64,000 nt of DNA from the NCBI GenBank assembly GCA_008080745.1, contig SHMX01000003.1:158971-222970 (forward strand), given 5' to 3'. Shown here in pieces: positions 16,648 to 24,909 of the stretch. The stretch comes from Candidatus Thorarchaeota archaeon (lineage in GTDB: Archaea > Asgardarchaeota > Thorarchaeia > Thorarchaeales > Thorarchaeaceae). The notes beneath the pieces were generated by a model. It did not search any database, was not told where the DNA came from, and saw only the letters and a program-made list of their open reading frames with translations. Made by a program: the position numbers and the translations under genes. Numbering within the stretch: position 1 is the first letter of the stretch; each line of letters begins with the position of its first letter.

Positions 16648-17649
16648 TTGCCAAAGAAAGTAAAATATTCAGCAGCTCTCAGAAAATACTTGAAGAGATA
16701 CAATCTGTTTAGAAAAGTAGATAGTATTGTATCTATATTGGGCGATGATGCTCAACAAGTCTTTGATTGGGCACAGGAAGAAGCTCAGAGACGGATTGAT
16801 GAACAAAAAGAAAAGAAATCAAACAAAGGCCGTTTGATATTTCGACTAGTGGGACGAGAAGCTGCAATTAGACTAGTCCAAGAAAATCACGCAAGAGGTA
16901 GGTTGACCACTAAAAGCGAGGTTAAAAAGAAAACTGGACAGAAGATGGAGATGCCACTTCTCTATCAACAGGCTGGAGTACGTCATCCACAGGAAGCCAG
17001 AAATCTAAGACACAACCTGTTTCATAAAGCATTTCTTGCTCTGGCACACCACCTTTTTGGTGACATTGAAACACGAATTCCACAAACTGGAGAAGGACTA
17101 ACACCTGATTTGGTAATTACTCACAAAGATCCTGATTGGGAGATTTCAGTTGAGTATAAAGGATACCGAGCTCTAACCCTTCTGAGCGAGTCAGAAATAT
17201 TGAAAGGGATACGTTATCAGGCTGCTTATGGAACCTCTTGGCTTGTAACTACCACTCAGAAGACAGTTAGAGACCTCTATAATGAAACATTAACCGTGAA
17301 GGAGTTGGTTCGAAATGGTATCCCTCGATTGAAAACCATTAGTCGACGACGTGCTTATACTGAGGAACAGAAGGAAAATCGAGGAATCTCGATGAAGGGT
17401 ATCAAACACCTGGAGAAAAATAAGGATTTAGGCCTGAAATGCAAGTTAATTTCAGCTCAAGATTTACTCAAGTCATGCCATGAAGGTCAACCACTCAGAG
17501 GACTAGCTATTACCACTGGTATGGAATTTATTGAGATGTTGAAAGAAGCAGGTTTGCATGAGCACGCAGAGAATGTTTTACAGGTAATGAAAGTACCAAC
17601 CTATGCATTACATAGCGATAGTGTCACTTCAGTTCGCTTGATTGGTTGA
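16648..17649 (+). CDS. PD-(D/E)XK nuclease-like protein
   Basis: The 333-residue protein has a basic N-terminal half. From about residue 115 the layout is that of a restriction-endonuclease fold: a helix (LRHNLFHKAFLALAHHLFG), the strand TPDLVI with the metal aspartate, the strand ISVEYKGYRAL with the E-x-K pair, then a helix with RYQAAYGTSWLVTT. I infer DNA binding and probably cleavage. The target is unknown, and no methyltransferase is nearby, so it is not an obvious restriction gene. The start is a TTG with GAGATG upstream. It follows the topoisomerase VI genes on the same strand with short gaps. Confidence 0.62.
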   Translation: MPKKVKYSAALRKYLKRYNLFRKVDSIVSILGDDAQQVFDWAQEEAQRRIDEQKEKKSNKGRLIFRLVGREAAIRLVQENHARGRLTTKSEVKKKTGQKMEMPLLYQQAGVRHPQEARNLRHNLFHKAFLALAHHLFGDIETRIPQTGEGLTPDLVITHKDPDWEISVEYKGYRALTLLSESEILKGIRYQAAYGTSWLVTTTQKTVRDLYNETLTVKELVRNGIPRLKTISRRRAYTEEQKENRGISMKGIKHLEKNKDLGLKCKLISAQDLLKSCHEGQPLRGLAITTGMEFIEMLKEAGLHEHAENVLQVMKVPTYALHSDSVTSVRLIG

Positions 17650-17748
17650 TATAATGGGGGAAAAAAAGGAGCTCTACCAAGATTTATTTGCGCAAATGAT
17701 TCAGTAATATTGAGAATATGGACTCACTGTATTCATGAAGGTGCTCAA

Positions 17749-18141
17749 TTGACAAGTTCAGCCTCTATCAATATTCCCGAACTACTGAAAGAACTATTGC
17801 GAGATTTGTCAAATAACTCGCCGATACTGGGAGCTGCAATTCTATCTCAAGAAGGTCTCCCTCTGGAGAGTCATTTCCATCGAGGATTAGAGGAGGCCAC
17901 TATTGCTGCAATGGTAGCAGGCATATATTCCACCGGGGAACAAACGGTCAGAGAACTAAGACAGGGTAACTTGAGGAATATCATCATAGAAGGAGATATG
18001 GGTACTACAATTGTTTTATCGATCCCAGGCGGATATCTTCTCTGTGTTACAGCACCAGAAAACGCCAAACTTGGTCTAATTTTTAATGATGCAAAACGAG
18101 TAGCTAGAGAAGCCTCCAGACTAATCCAACGATATGAGTGA
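17749..18141 (+). CDS. Roadblock/LC7-domain protein
   Basis: The 130-residue protein is one Roadblock domain: an N-terminal helix (ELLKELLRDL), strands (ILGAAILSQEGLPLESH), a long helix (EEATIAAMVAGIYSTGEQTV), strands (RNIIIEGDMGTTIVLSIPGGYLLC) and a last helix (DAKRVAREASRLI). These proteins pair as scaffolds or as regulators of Ras-like GTPases and are abundant in Asgard archaea. No GTPase gene is in the window. The TTG at 17749 has AAGGTG five bases upstream, which beats the TTG 13 codons earlier. Its end overlaps the start of the NifB-like gene by eight bases, suggesting coupled translation. Confidence 0.82.
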   Translation: MTSSASINIPELLKELLRDLSNNSPILGAAILSQEGLPLESHFHRGLEEATIAAMVAGIYSTGEQTVRELRQGNLRNIIIEGDMGTTIVLSIPGGYLLCVTAPENAKLGLIFNDAKRVAREASRLIQRYE

Positions 18142-18973
18142 GAAAATGAGTGCAAACGAAAGGTATCCCTATATTCATCATCCTTGTTGGTCCCAAATAG
18201 ATAGTTGGGAAAGAATTCATCTTCCAGTAGCAAGAAAATGTAATGTCAAATGTATATATTGTGATCATCTACTTGAGAGTGCGTGTCATTCTGGTTCTAG
18301 ACCAGGTCGTAGTAGACAGGTGATGAAGCCTGAGGAAGCCATCGAAAGGTGTCTTTCTGAGTTGAGTAAACGAAAAAATCTAAGAATTGTAGCAGTTTCT
18401 GGACCCGGGGAGCCGCTAGCAAATAAAGAAACATTTGAAACTCTTTGGCGAATTCGACAAATGAAATCAGATATCAAAATCTGCCTAAGTACGAATGGTA
18501 CGCTTCTTAGCTCAAATATACAAAAACTGGAAGAACTGAATATTGAAACAATCTCTGTTACTGTGTCTTCTACAAATTTAGAAACAATAGAACAGTTGTA
18601 TCAGTGGATGCTTATCGATGAGAAACGGGTAAGTGGTGCCGGAATGGCCTCGATTATTCTTAGATCTCAAATAAAGGGAATTGCAGAGGCGAGCAATGTT
18701 GGAATTTTTATCAAGGTAAACACGGTTCTGATTCCTGGGCTAAATGATAGAGATATAATAGATCTAGCAAAGCAAATACATAACGCAGGTGCGAAAATTC
18801 ACAATATCGTACCATTGATACCCCATTCAGATGCCAAGAAGTATCGAGTACCCACTCAAAAAGAGATTGAAGATGCAAGAGCAAAATCAAATTCATTCAT
18901 ACCGCAATTTACACATTGCAGGCAATGCAGAAGTGATGTAGTGGGAATTCCCGGTCAAGATACAATCCTCTAA
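18134..18973 (+). CDS. NifB-like radical SAM protein lacking a usual histidine motif
   Basis: NifB fuses two Fe4S4 clusters into the carbide-containing NifB-co. This 279-residue protein follows the short archaeal NifB pattern: HPC (Cys18), RIHLPVARKCNVKCIYC (radical SAM Cys36, 40, 43), Cys51 before SRPG, VSGPGEPLANKETFETLW, LSTNGTLL, IKVNTVLIPG, and the C-terminal CRQCRSDVVG (Cys262, 265). All family cysteines seem kept. The stretch between HPC and RIHLP is shorter, and the usual AHxK(Y/F)GR histidine is replaced by SQIDSWER. No nifHDK is in the window. It may be a diverged NifB or a relative that builds another cluster. It is co-transcribed with the Roadblock gene. Confidence 0.78.
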   Translation: MSEKMSANERYPYIHHPCWSQIDSWERIHLPVARKCNVKCIYCDHLLESACHSGSRPGRSRQVMKPEEAIERCLSELSKRKNLRIVAVSGPGEPLANKETFETLWRIRQMKSDIKICLSTNGTLLSSNIQKLEELNIETISVTVSSTNLETIEQLYQWMLIDEKRVSGAGMASIILRSQIKGIAEASNVGIFIKVNTVLIPGLNDRDIIDLAKQIHNAGAKIHNIVPLIPHSDAKKYRVPTQKEIEDARAKSNSFIPQFTHCRQCRSDVVGIPGQDTIL

Positions 18974-19809
18974 GCTAAGGATTTAATGCCAGCTAAACCA
19001 AGGCAACCCGAATCTACTAAGAGATTAATAAGAAACCATATGGCACTGGAATCATATGGGAGTCCTTGCATTATGTCTTGTATTCTTTGTGAGCCATCGG
19101 AACTTCGAATCAAATCTTCTACAGGTTGACCATACTGTGCTTTTAACCTCTCAAGTACCATAGGTTCGCATTCCAACCGAATTAAAATATCGTTATCAGT
19201 GAGAGGCTTCTTGAAATGTATCCATTTGAATTTTGCAAGAGCAGAAGCAACAGCCATCACCTCTCCATCAGTCAAGGCGATTCTATTGACAATCTCACCC
19301 AAAGAGCGTTTACCATTGATAAAATCCTCGAACTCCTCCATTTTCTGGTCAACATAACCAACACGGTAGGGAATCTGTTCACCTCTTCTTTTTAGAGGAA
19401 CAAGTTCAAGGTCTATCTTATGATAAGGAAAGTGAACTAGAACGGAAAAACAAAACTCCCGAAATAAACGGACATCACCATCAAAATCAGCTAAAGCTTC
19501 TTGATATCCAGTTTCAAAATCTGATAGAATTTGACGCAGATGTTTCCTATAGGGAGCTTCGTCAGGAACTGGATCGACAACCAGTAATATCAGAACTTTT
19601 TTACCAACCTCAATTAGAATATCATAAGCAGCTTTTCTAATTGTACGAATTGGTGTCTTTGCAAAGATAATAACAGCAGTTACAAATCCAGCTATCAAGT
19701 CAGGATCAACGGTCATGGTGGCATATGGCAGGCTGAGGATGGACTCACCACCTTCCAGTCGAATGATAGAAATATATCTGATTCTGGATACATCAACTGC
19801 CAAATGCAC
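18970..19809 (-). CDS. Longin-like domain protein, tandem copy 2
   Basis: The 279-residue protein has an N-terminal alpha/beta domain of longin type: IRYISIIRLEGGESILSLPY, then VDPDLIAGFVTAVIIF, then YDILIEVGKKVLILLVVD and a long helix. A second part (about 155-279) contains INGKRSLGEIVNRIALTDGEVMA and further helices, like small winged-helix or PqqD-type domains. The neighbouring gene at 19926-20789 has the same order of domains. Longin domains in eukaryotes act in vesicle traffic and GTPase regulation. The start is a GTG with AAGGAG upstream. Its stop overlaps the NifB-like stop by four bases. Confidence 0.6.
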   Translation of the reverse strand: MHLAVDVSRIRYISIIRLEGGESILSLPYATMTVDPDLIAGFVTAVIIFAKTPIRTIRKAAYDILIEVGKKVLILLVVDPVPDEAPYRKHLRQILSDFETGYQEALADFDGDVRLFREFCFSVLVHFPYHKIDLELVPLKRRGEQIPYRVGYVDQKMEEFEDFINGKRSLGEIVNRIALTDGEVMAVASALAKFKWIHFKKPLTDNDILIRLECEPMVLERLKAQYGQPVEDLIRSSDGSQRIQDIMQGLPYDSSAIWFLINLLVDSGCLGLAGIKSLA

Positions 19810-19925
19810 ACATACTCCTTTTTGATTTGGAAAGAGAACTCCTATAGTATCTATTTGGAAGGCTGCTTATAATAATTCCATAAAAGAATATCCTACCCGT
19901 ATATTCTCCTCGCATCGCCAACATA

Positions 19926-20789
19926 CTATTTCTTTGCCCCCATTCCTGAAGCATATCGAAGCACTCCATAGTCAATGAGTGTCTTCGCAACCACCATTAC
20001 AACTTCCAAACTATATGGAAGCATCTCACTAACTTCACCCAGATTTCTAGTTCCGTCACATAATTCAACAAGATTTGATATCTGTTCACCATAAACAGCT
20101 ATTAGAAAATCAGGAGCATTTGAGATCTTTACAAGCTTGACAGAATCCGTAATTTTGGGAGAGAGTGTAACCCAATTATATCGATCTAATAGGGAAAATA
20201 TAGCCATTACCTCTCTCTCAGACATTCCAGATGCTTCAATGATTTCATTTATGGATCGCTTTCCATTGATGAAGTTTAATATCTTGTGAATCTTCTCATC
20301 GGTCTTTCCGACACTCCAGGGAATCTCAGAACGATGATCTGGTGCCGCATCAGATTTGCTTACGAGTTTTGGTACTAAAGATGCCTCCAAGATACGATAT
20401 GGAAAGGTTTCAAGAATCCCTAAGGCGAACTCTCGGAAGGGTCTAATATCACCTTTCCAAGATTCTAAAAGTGATTCATACTCTTTTTCAAAACGATGTG
20501 TTAGTTTCTTTAGTGCCTTACGATACACCTCATCATTTTCTACACGGTCTATGATAAGCAGACTGACTACCTGTTCACCCTCCTCAATGATTACTACATA
20601 ACCCTCTTTTGTAAAAGTTTTAAGTTGTCGATTTTCAAAGATGATAATGGCGAGAACAAAGGATGCAACTAAATCGGGGTCTACACTCATCTCTCGATAA
20701 GGTATACCAATGATAGGTTCACCACCCTCTTTCCTGACGATTGAGATATAGCGTACCTTTTCTTCGTCTAGGTCTTCACGTATCATCAC
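19926..20789 (-). CDS. Longin-like domain protein, tandem copy 1
   Basis: This 287-residue protein is a paralogue of its downstream neighbour. It shares VRYISIVRKEGGEPIIGIPY, SVDPDLVASFVLAIIIFE, a strand block (YVVIIEEGEQVVSLLIID), then FINGKRSINEIIEASGMSE and a C-terminal helical part. The N-terminal half looks like a longin fold, the C-terminal half like PqqD or winged-helix modules. No membrane segment is present. The start is GTG/ATG in tandem, with GGAG ten bases before. The pair probably forms one unit with the downstream copy and may act as a heterodimer, since longin and Roadblock folds both dimerise; that is inference. Confidence 0.6.
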   Translation of the reverse strand: MMIREDLDEEKVRYISIVRKEGGEPIIGIPYREMSVDPDLVASFVLAIIIFENRQLKTFTKEGYVVIIEEGEQVVSLLIIDRVENDEVYRKALKKLTHRFEKEYESLLESWKGDIRPFREFALGILETFPYRILEASLVPKLVSKSDAAPDHRSEIPWSVGKTDEKIHKILNFINGKRSINEIIEASGMSEREVMAIFSLLDRYNWVTLSPKITDSVKLVKISNAPDFLIAVYGEQISNLVELCDGTRNLGEVSEMLPYSLEVVMVVAKTLIDYGVLRYASGMGAKK

Positions 20790-20832
20790 AAAATCGATAC
20801 TCCATTCTCCTAATTAAACTTAGTTCGATGCC

Positions 20833-21723
20833 TCATATAAATTCTGATAATCCCGTCTGGTTTATTACCCGAACCTCTGAGTCTCGGTCGATATGGTATC
20901 CAATAAGTCGTTTAGAATTGATATACGTGTATGTGCCATCTAGAGAAAGAATAAGTAAAGGACCTTTTAATCCAACAACAGAGCCTAAAATCTGTGTCCC
21001 ATTAATTGGTGATCCTCTTTTTAGAATTGGCTTTGGAAGACTATCAAGTTCGGGGATATTATAGAAGGATGAGAGATCTGCTAAGGAAGAATCTTCTGGT
21101 ACAGGTAATCCAGCGAGCTTAGAGAATTCAGCAATCTTAGAATATGCTTCATCAATCGCTAACGGTGTGAGTAGATGTTTTGCTTTAGTAGAAGCTCTAA
21201 CCGACTTGGTGATACCTCTCAACCGTCCAAGTTTAGATTCAATTTGTCGAGCTGCTTTACCTCCGCGTATCTTCTGTATTATAACAGCAAAATCTGCTCC
21301 TTGTTCAATCCATCTTGTTCTAACCCTTCTCAGAGAAGATACACCAACTTTGATAGCACCCGTTTTGAAGACAGCTGAATACACTGCATATTCAGTATTC
21401 TTGCATCGTTCCCAACGCTCTGGTTGAGCTTGACACACTCGACCATCACAACGAATACAGGCATCAATATAATCCATGGCTGAACAAGGTCCGCAGCGAA
21501 TTTTTGACTTAGAGATGCTCTGTGAATCAGGACAAGGATTTAGTCGCATATCCCGGTCAAGATATCCTACACAAGTCTTTGGACCTCGGATAGTCCAAGC
21601 AATTCGCTGTCCTTTCTCAAGTTTTAGAAAATACGGTTTCTGTTCTCCACTTGACCAGGTATGCAGTCCTCGTTCAAATTCACCCTCGGGGGTTTCTCGC
21701 CAGAGAATGTTGGAAACGTGCAT
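20833..21723 (-). CDS. DUF2797 family protein with zinc-type cysteines
   Basis: The 296-residue protein matches the layout I know for DUF2797. Cysteine pairs (CPDSQ, CGPC, CIRCDGRVC, CKNTEYAVY) lead into a region SAVFKTGAIKVGVSSLRRV, then RWIEQGADFAVIIQKIRGG. This recalls a GIY-YIG-like alpha/beta fold in which a tyrosine, arginine and glutamate could cut DNA. The exact function is unknown. The C-terminal strands may be an extra beta domain. The gene is at the end of a minus-strand group and begins ten bases from the stop of the AmrS gene. Confidence 0.68.
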   Translation of the reverse strand: MHVSNILWRETPEGEFERGLHTWSSGEQKPYFLKLEKGQRIAWTIRGPKTCVGYLDRDMRLNPCPDSQSISKSKIRCGPCSAMDYIDACIRCDGRVCQAQPERWERCKNTEYAVYSAVFKTGAIKVGVSSLRRVRTRWIEQGADFAVIIQKIRGGKAARQIESKLGRLRGITKSVRASTKAKHLLTPLAIDEAYSKIAEFSKLAGLPVPEDSSLADLSSFYNIPELDSLPKPILKRGSPINGTQILGSVVGLKGPLLILSLDGTYTYINSKRLIGYHIDRDSEVRVINQTGLSEFI

Positions 21724-21732
21724 TCTCTAACC

Positions 21733-22776
21733 TCAGAAGAAATGTCGACCAGTTCCCTGTCCCATCCATTTGACTCCAGCAATATTAAGATCAGCTCCGC
21801 AGTCAGGACATTTTCCTTCCTCATTGAGATTATTCTTCTTCAAATAAACCGAATATCTCTCAATTGCCTTATAGCCACAGTTGGGACAATAGGTATTCTC
21901 ATGATCGTCACCAGGGATATTCCCGGAATAGATGAATTCTAGACCAGCATCTTTTGCAATATTGATGTGGCGTCTGAGTGTTTCTGCATTGGTGCGAGGA
22001 ATATTAGTCAGTTTGTATGTGGGAGAGAATGCAGTGATGTGTAAAGGGGTTCGAGGTCCTAGATTATCTACTATCCAATTAGCAAGATGTTCAGTGTCTT
22101 CCTTGTGGTCACCCACCTGAGGAATTATCAGATTGGTTATTTCAATGAATATGCCTTCTTCTTTGAATTTCTTTAGAGCAGTAAAGATTGGTTTGACCTT
22201 AGGTACACCCATATACTCCTGATAAAACTCCTTGTTTCCACTTCCTTTGAAATCAACCGTTACTGCGTCAAGGTAAGGTGCAATGAACTCGATGGCTTCA
22301 GGGGTTTCATATCCATTTGTCACGAAGGTATTATAGAGTTCATTCTCTTTTGCAATCTTTGCAGTATCATATGCAACCTCCATGAAAATAGTAGGTTCTG
22401 TGTAGGTGTAACTAATCCCATCACAATTATTTCTGATAGCCATTTTTACTATCTCATCTGGAGTCATATCACGACCCGCAGGTTCTTCTCTTTGAGATGA
22501 ATGATAGTTCAGGCAAAATTGACATCTAAAGTTGCATGATGAGGTGCTTATTGAGAAAGCACGAGAGCCAGGGGCGAAATGAAATAGAGGTTTCTTTTCG
22601 ATTGGATCAGCGGCCATTCCATCTATTTTGCAATAGACTTTCGTATACAAGACACCATCTTTTAATGTTCGAACTCGACAAAAACCAGTTTCTCCCTCTT
22701 TAATTACGCATCTTCTTGCACAAAGGTCACATCGAACTCCATCCTTGAGTTTTGTATACAGCACCGCTTCTTTCAT
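21733..22776 (-). CDS. amrS: AmrS-type radical SAM enzyme (AmmeMemoRadiSam system)
   Basis: The 347-residue protein starts with MKEAVLYTKLKDGVRCDLCARRC and has the radical SAM triad in SCNFRCQFCLNYH. It continues with SYTYTEPTIFMEVAYDTA and FVTNGYETPEAI, all typical of the AmmeMemoRadiSam radical enzyme (PflA-like). A C-terminal zinc-ribbon-type pair (CPNCGYK, CPDCGAD) follows. The usual partners AMMECR1 and MEMO are not in this window, so the substrate is unknown. The open frame extends to 22863, but those extra 29 residues do not look like this family, so I use the ATG at 22776. No ribosome site is visible there. Confidence 0.82.
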   Translation of the reverse strand: MKEAVLYTKLKDGVRCDLCARRCVIKEGETGFCRVRTLKDGVLYTKVYCKIDGMAADPIEKKPLFHFAPGSRAFSISTSSCNFRCQFCLNYHSSQREEPAGRDMTPDEIVKMAIRNNCDGISYTYTEPTIFMEVAYDTAKIAKENELYNTFVTNGYETPEAIEFIAPYLDAVTVDFKGSGNKEFYQEYMGVPKVKPIFTALKKFKEEGIFIEITNLIIPQVGDHKEDTEHLANWIVDNLGPRTPLHITAFSPTYKLTNIPRTNAETLRRHINIAKDAGLEFIYSGNIPGDDHENTYCPNCGYKAIERYSVYLKKNNLNEEGKCPDCGADLNIAGVKWMGQGTGRHFF

Positions 22777-22884
22777 ATCAGATAGAGAACACAAAGGGTT
22801 TCTTATTCCTCTTGTGGTATAACAGCGACGTGAATATATGAAACCATTAAAAGGAAATAGCACTATTTACAAGTGGTCTGTCCC

Positions 22885-23331
22885 ATGCCAACCAGAGAAG
22901 AGCTAAAAAAGATACGGGGGTTGCTAGAGACTCTTACACTTCGCAAGCATCCCTTTCTTGAAAAATGTGCAACCGCTAAAGTGTTGGCATTCTCTGATTT
23001 TGATGGGGCAATCAAACAATATCGAAGTTTAGCAAATCAAGCTATATTTGGCCAACAATTCCAGAAACAGACAAATGGCAACTGTACAAGTTCTATTGAA
23101 GAAGTGAGGAAAAATCTGGATGGAGAATCATTTGGAAAAGAATTACTCGGCGCTTTAAAAGGTCTGAAAAAAGATTATCTTGAACATGTTTTACAACCAG
23201 CAGTCAAGACGTATATCACTCAAGACTTACCTCGCTCAGAACTCGAAATACTATATGAATACGCCCTCAATATCGATGGGCTAATTGAGGTTTACCAATT
23301 CTTTTCGAAGATGAGAAAAGACTCATTCTAA
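22885..23331 (+). CDS. Small helical protein of unknown function
   Basis: This 148-residue protein is predicted to be nearly all helical ([56 protein letters not shown]). It has no membrane segment and no motif I recognise. It runs divergently from AmrS and converges on the long coiled-coil gene, with five bases between stop codons. The ATG at 22885 is preferred to the GTG four codons earlier; neither has a good ribosome site. Confidence 0.5.
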
Positions 23332-23336
23332 GTTAT

Positions 23337-24803
23337 TTATTCTATACCTTCTTTTTTCTTCCCTATTGTAGCCACGAGGGTGGTTTCATCAATCAGTTTC
23401 GCAATCCCTAATCGTTCATAATCTCCAGCCCAATCCATTACTACTGCAGGACTAACACCAACCGATCGAGCAACTTCACGGACAGATAGTTGGCCAGTAT
23501 CTTCAACCATCAGAAATGCCTTGGTTTTTTCAGTATTCTGCATAAGTGCCATGTATGATTCAATACGAGCTATGGTATTGTCCAAATCATGACGCATCTC
23601 GACATATTCTTTCGACATTCTCTCAAGATTTGCTTGAGCACGATCCAGTTCAGTTTTAGTTCTATCAAGTTCTCGGATAGTATCTCCTGATTCAAGAGTG
23701 CGAATTTTTGTCTTCAGTTCATCCAATTCAGACTTCACATCTGAACTTTGTTCGATTTCTTGTTCTAATTGCCGAATTTTTGCTTTTGCTTCATCAATTT
23801 GAAGGTCTTTCTCGGTTAGCTGAGACTTCGCGTGACGTACTTCCTCTTTAGCAGCCTCTACACGAGACTCAGCATCGTTTACCTTTTGCGATAGAAGATC
23901 CCTAGAGGCTTCAATACTTGTTATCTTCATCCTCAACTCCGAAACATCTACTACATCACTTGGAGTCGATTGTGCCTGGGCTAGCTGATCTTCAAGCGCA
24001 TCTATTCTCAATTTAGATGTAGAGAGATCCACTCGAAGTCTTTGGATGTCGGTCTCTCTATTTTCTACTTTCTGCTCTGATAGTTGGAGATCCCTTTCTA
24101 ACTCCTCCACTCTACGTTGGAGGTTTTTCATATCCTCTTCAACTTCTTTAGGAACTTCAACACGTGGTTTCATGCTCAAAGCTTTGACGAGGAATTCCAT
24201 CTCGGTAGCTGTTTTTTGCATATAATCATCAAAATTTGCTTTTAAGTTAGACAGATCATCATAAGTACTACGCACATCTTTTTTCAAGTCTTCAGCAACA
24301 TCACGTACCTTTTGTAAAACAGGAGTAGACATTCCCGATGTTAGAGATTCTTCAATTTCAGAAAACTCAGTTTCCATTATTTCTCGAATCTGATTCTCGA
24401 CATAATTGGCTTGCAAAGCTGTCTTTGCCTGTCTCTTGCCTTTCTGAATAACTGAATTACGCAGATTCACTAATTTGCCCTTCAATCCCACTAAGAACGA
24501 TAAGACAACAGGGATAATATCACGTTCAATACCATCGACCGTTTCTTCAGTAGAAATTAATGCTCTTTCAACCAGATGAAGCGTTTCCCGCAGTTTATCA
24601 CTACTCTTCTCAATCTCGATTCTACGTCTGACTTGGTCTGCACTCTCAACACGAAAGACATCGCCCTTGAGTCGGCCAGAGTCCACTAGTTCTTGTTTCA
24701 TCTCTTCGTCGACACCGAGGTCAGCGAGTAACTTTCCAACTACACTATCAGTATCATCTGCATCAAATCGTTCATCTGATGATTTTTTCTTATCATCGGC
24801 CAT
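23337..24803 (-). CDS. Long coiled-coil protein with C-terminal HTH
   Basis: The 488-residue protein has an acidic N-terminal segment (about 1-60), a central helical region, and an almost unbroken heptad coiled coil at about 220-430 (for example EEDMKNLQRRVEELERDLQL). A final region of about 55 residues contains a helix-turn-helix (LSVREVARSVGVSPAVVMDW) and a small wing. Length and composition recall SMC-like or tropomyosin-like rods, but there is no Walker ATPase. It could tether DNA or membranes. The ATG at 24803 with AGGTGG upstream is chosen; the frame extends to 25172 but overlaps the next gene. Confidence 0.68.
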   Translation of the reverse strand: MADDKKKSSDERFDADDTDSVVGKLLADLGVDEEMKQELVDSGRLKGDVFRVESADQVRRRIEIEKSSDKLRETLHLVERALISTEETVDGIERDIIPVVLSFLVGLKGKLVNLRNSVIQKGKRQAKTALQANYVENQIREIMETEFSEIEESLTSGMSTPVLQKVRDVAEDLKKDVRSTYDDLSNLKANFDDYMQKTATEMEFLVKALSMKPRVEVPKEVEEDMKNLQRRVEELERDLQLSEQKVENRETDIQRLRVDLSTSKLRIDALEDQLAQAQSTPSDVVDVSELRMKITSIEASRDLLSQKVNDAESRVEAAKEEVRHAKSQLTEKDLQIDEAKAKIRQLEQEIEQSSDVKSELDELKTKIRTLESGDTIRELDRTKTELDRAQANLERMSKEYVEMRHDLDNTIARIESYMALMQNTEKTKAFLMVEDTGQLSVREVARSVGVSPAVVMDWAGDYERLGIAKLIDETTLVATIGKKKEGIE

Positions 24804-24909
24804 TGCGTGCCACCTACGTCTTAGTGATATTGATAGAGAGGTCCCGACAACACATAAATCTATTCTGATAAAATTTTGAATCGTAAAACCAGAACAGGGG
24901 TAGAAATCT

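Noticed and set aside
16648-17649. Restriction-modification system
   Set aside because: A nuclease-like fold is present, but no methyltransferase or specificity gene is adjacent.
18134-18973. Nitrogen fixation capability
   Set aside because: Only a NifB-like gene is present; no nifH, nifD, nifK or nifE/N genes are in the window, and a usual histidine motif is missing.
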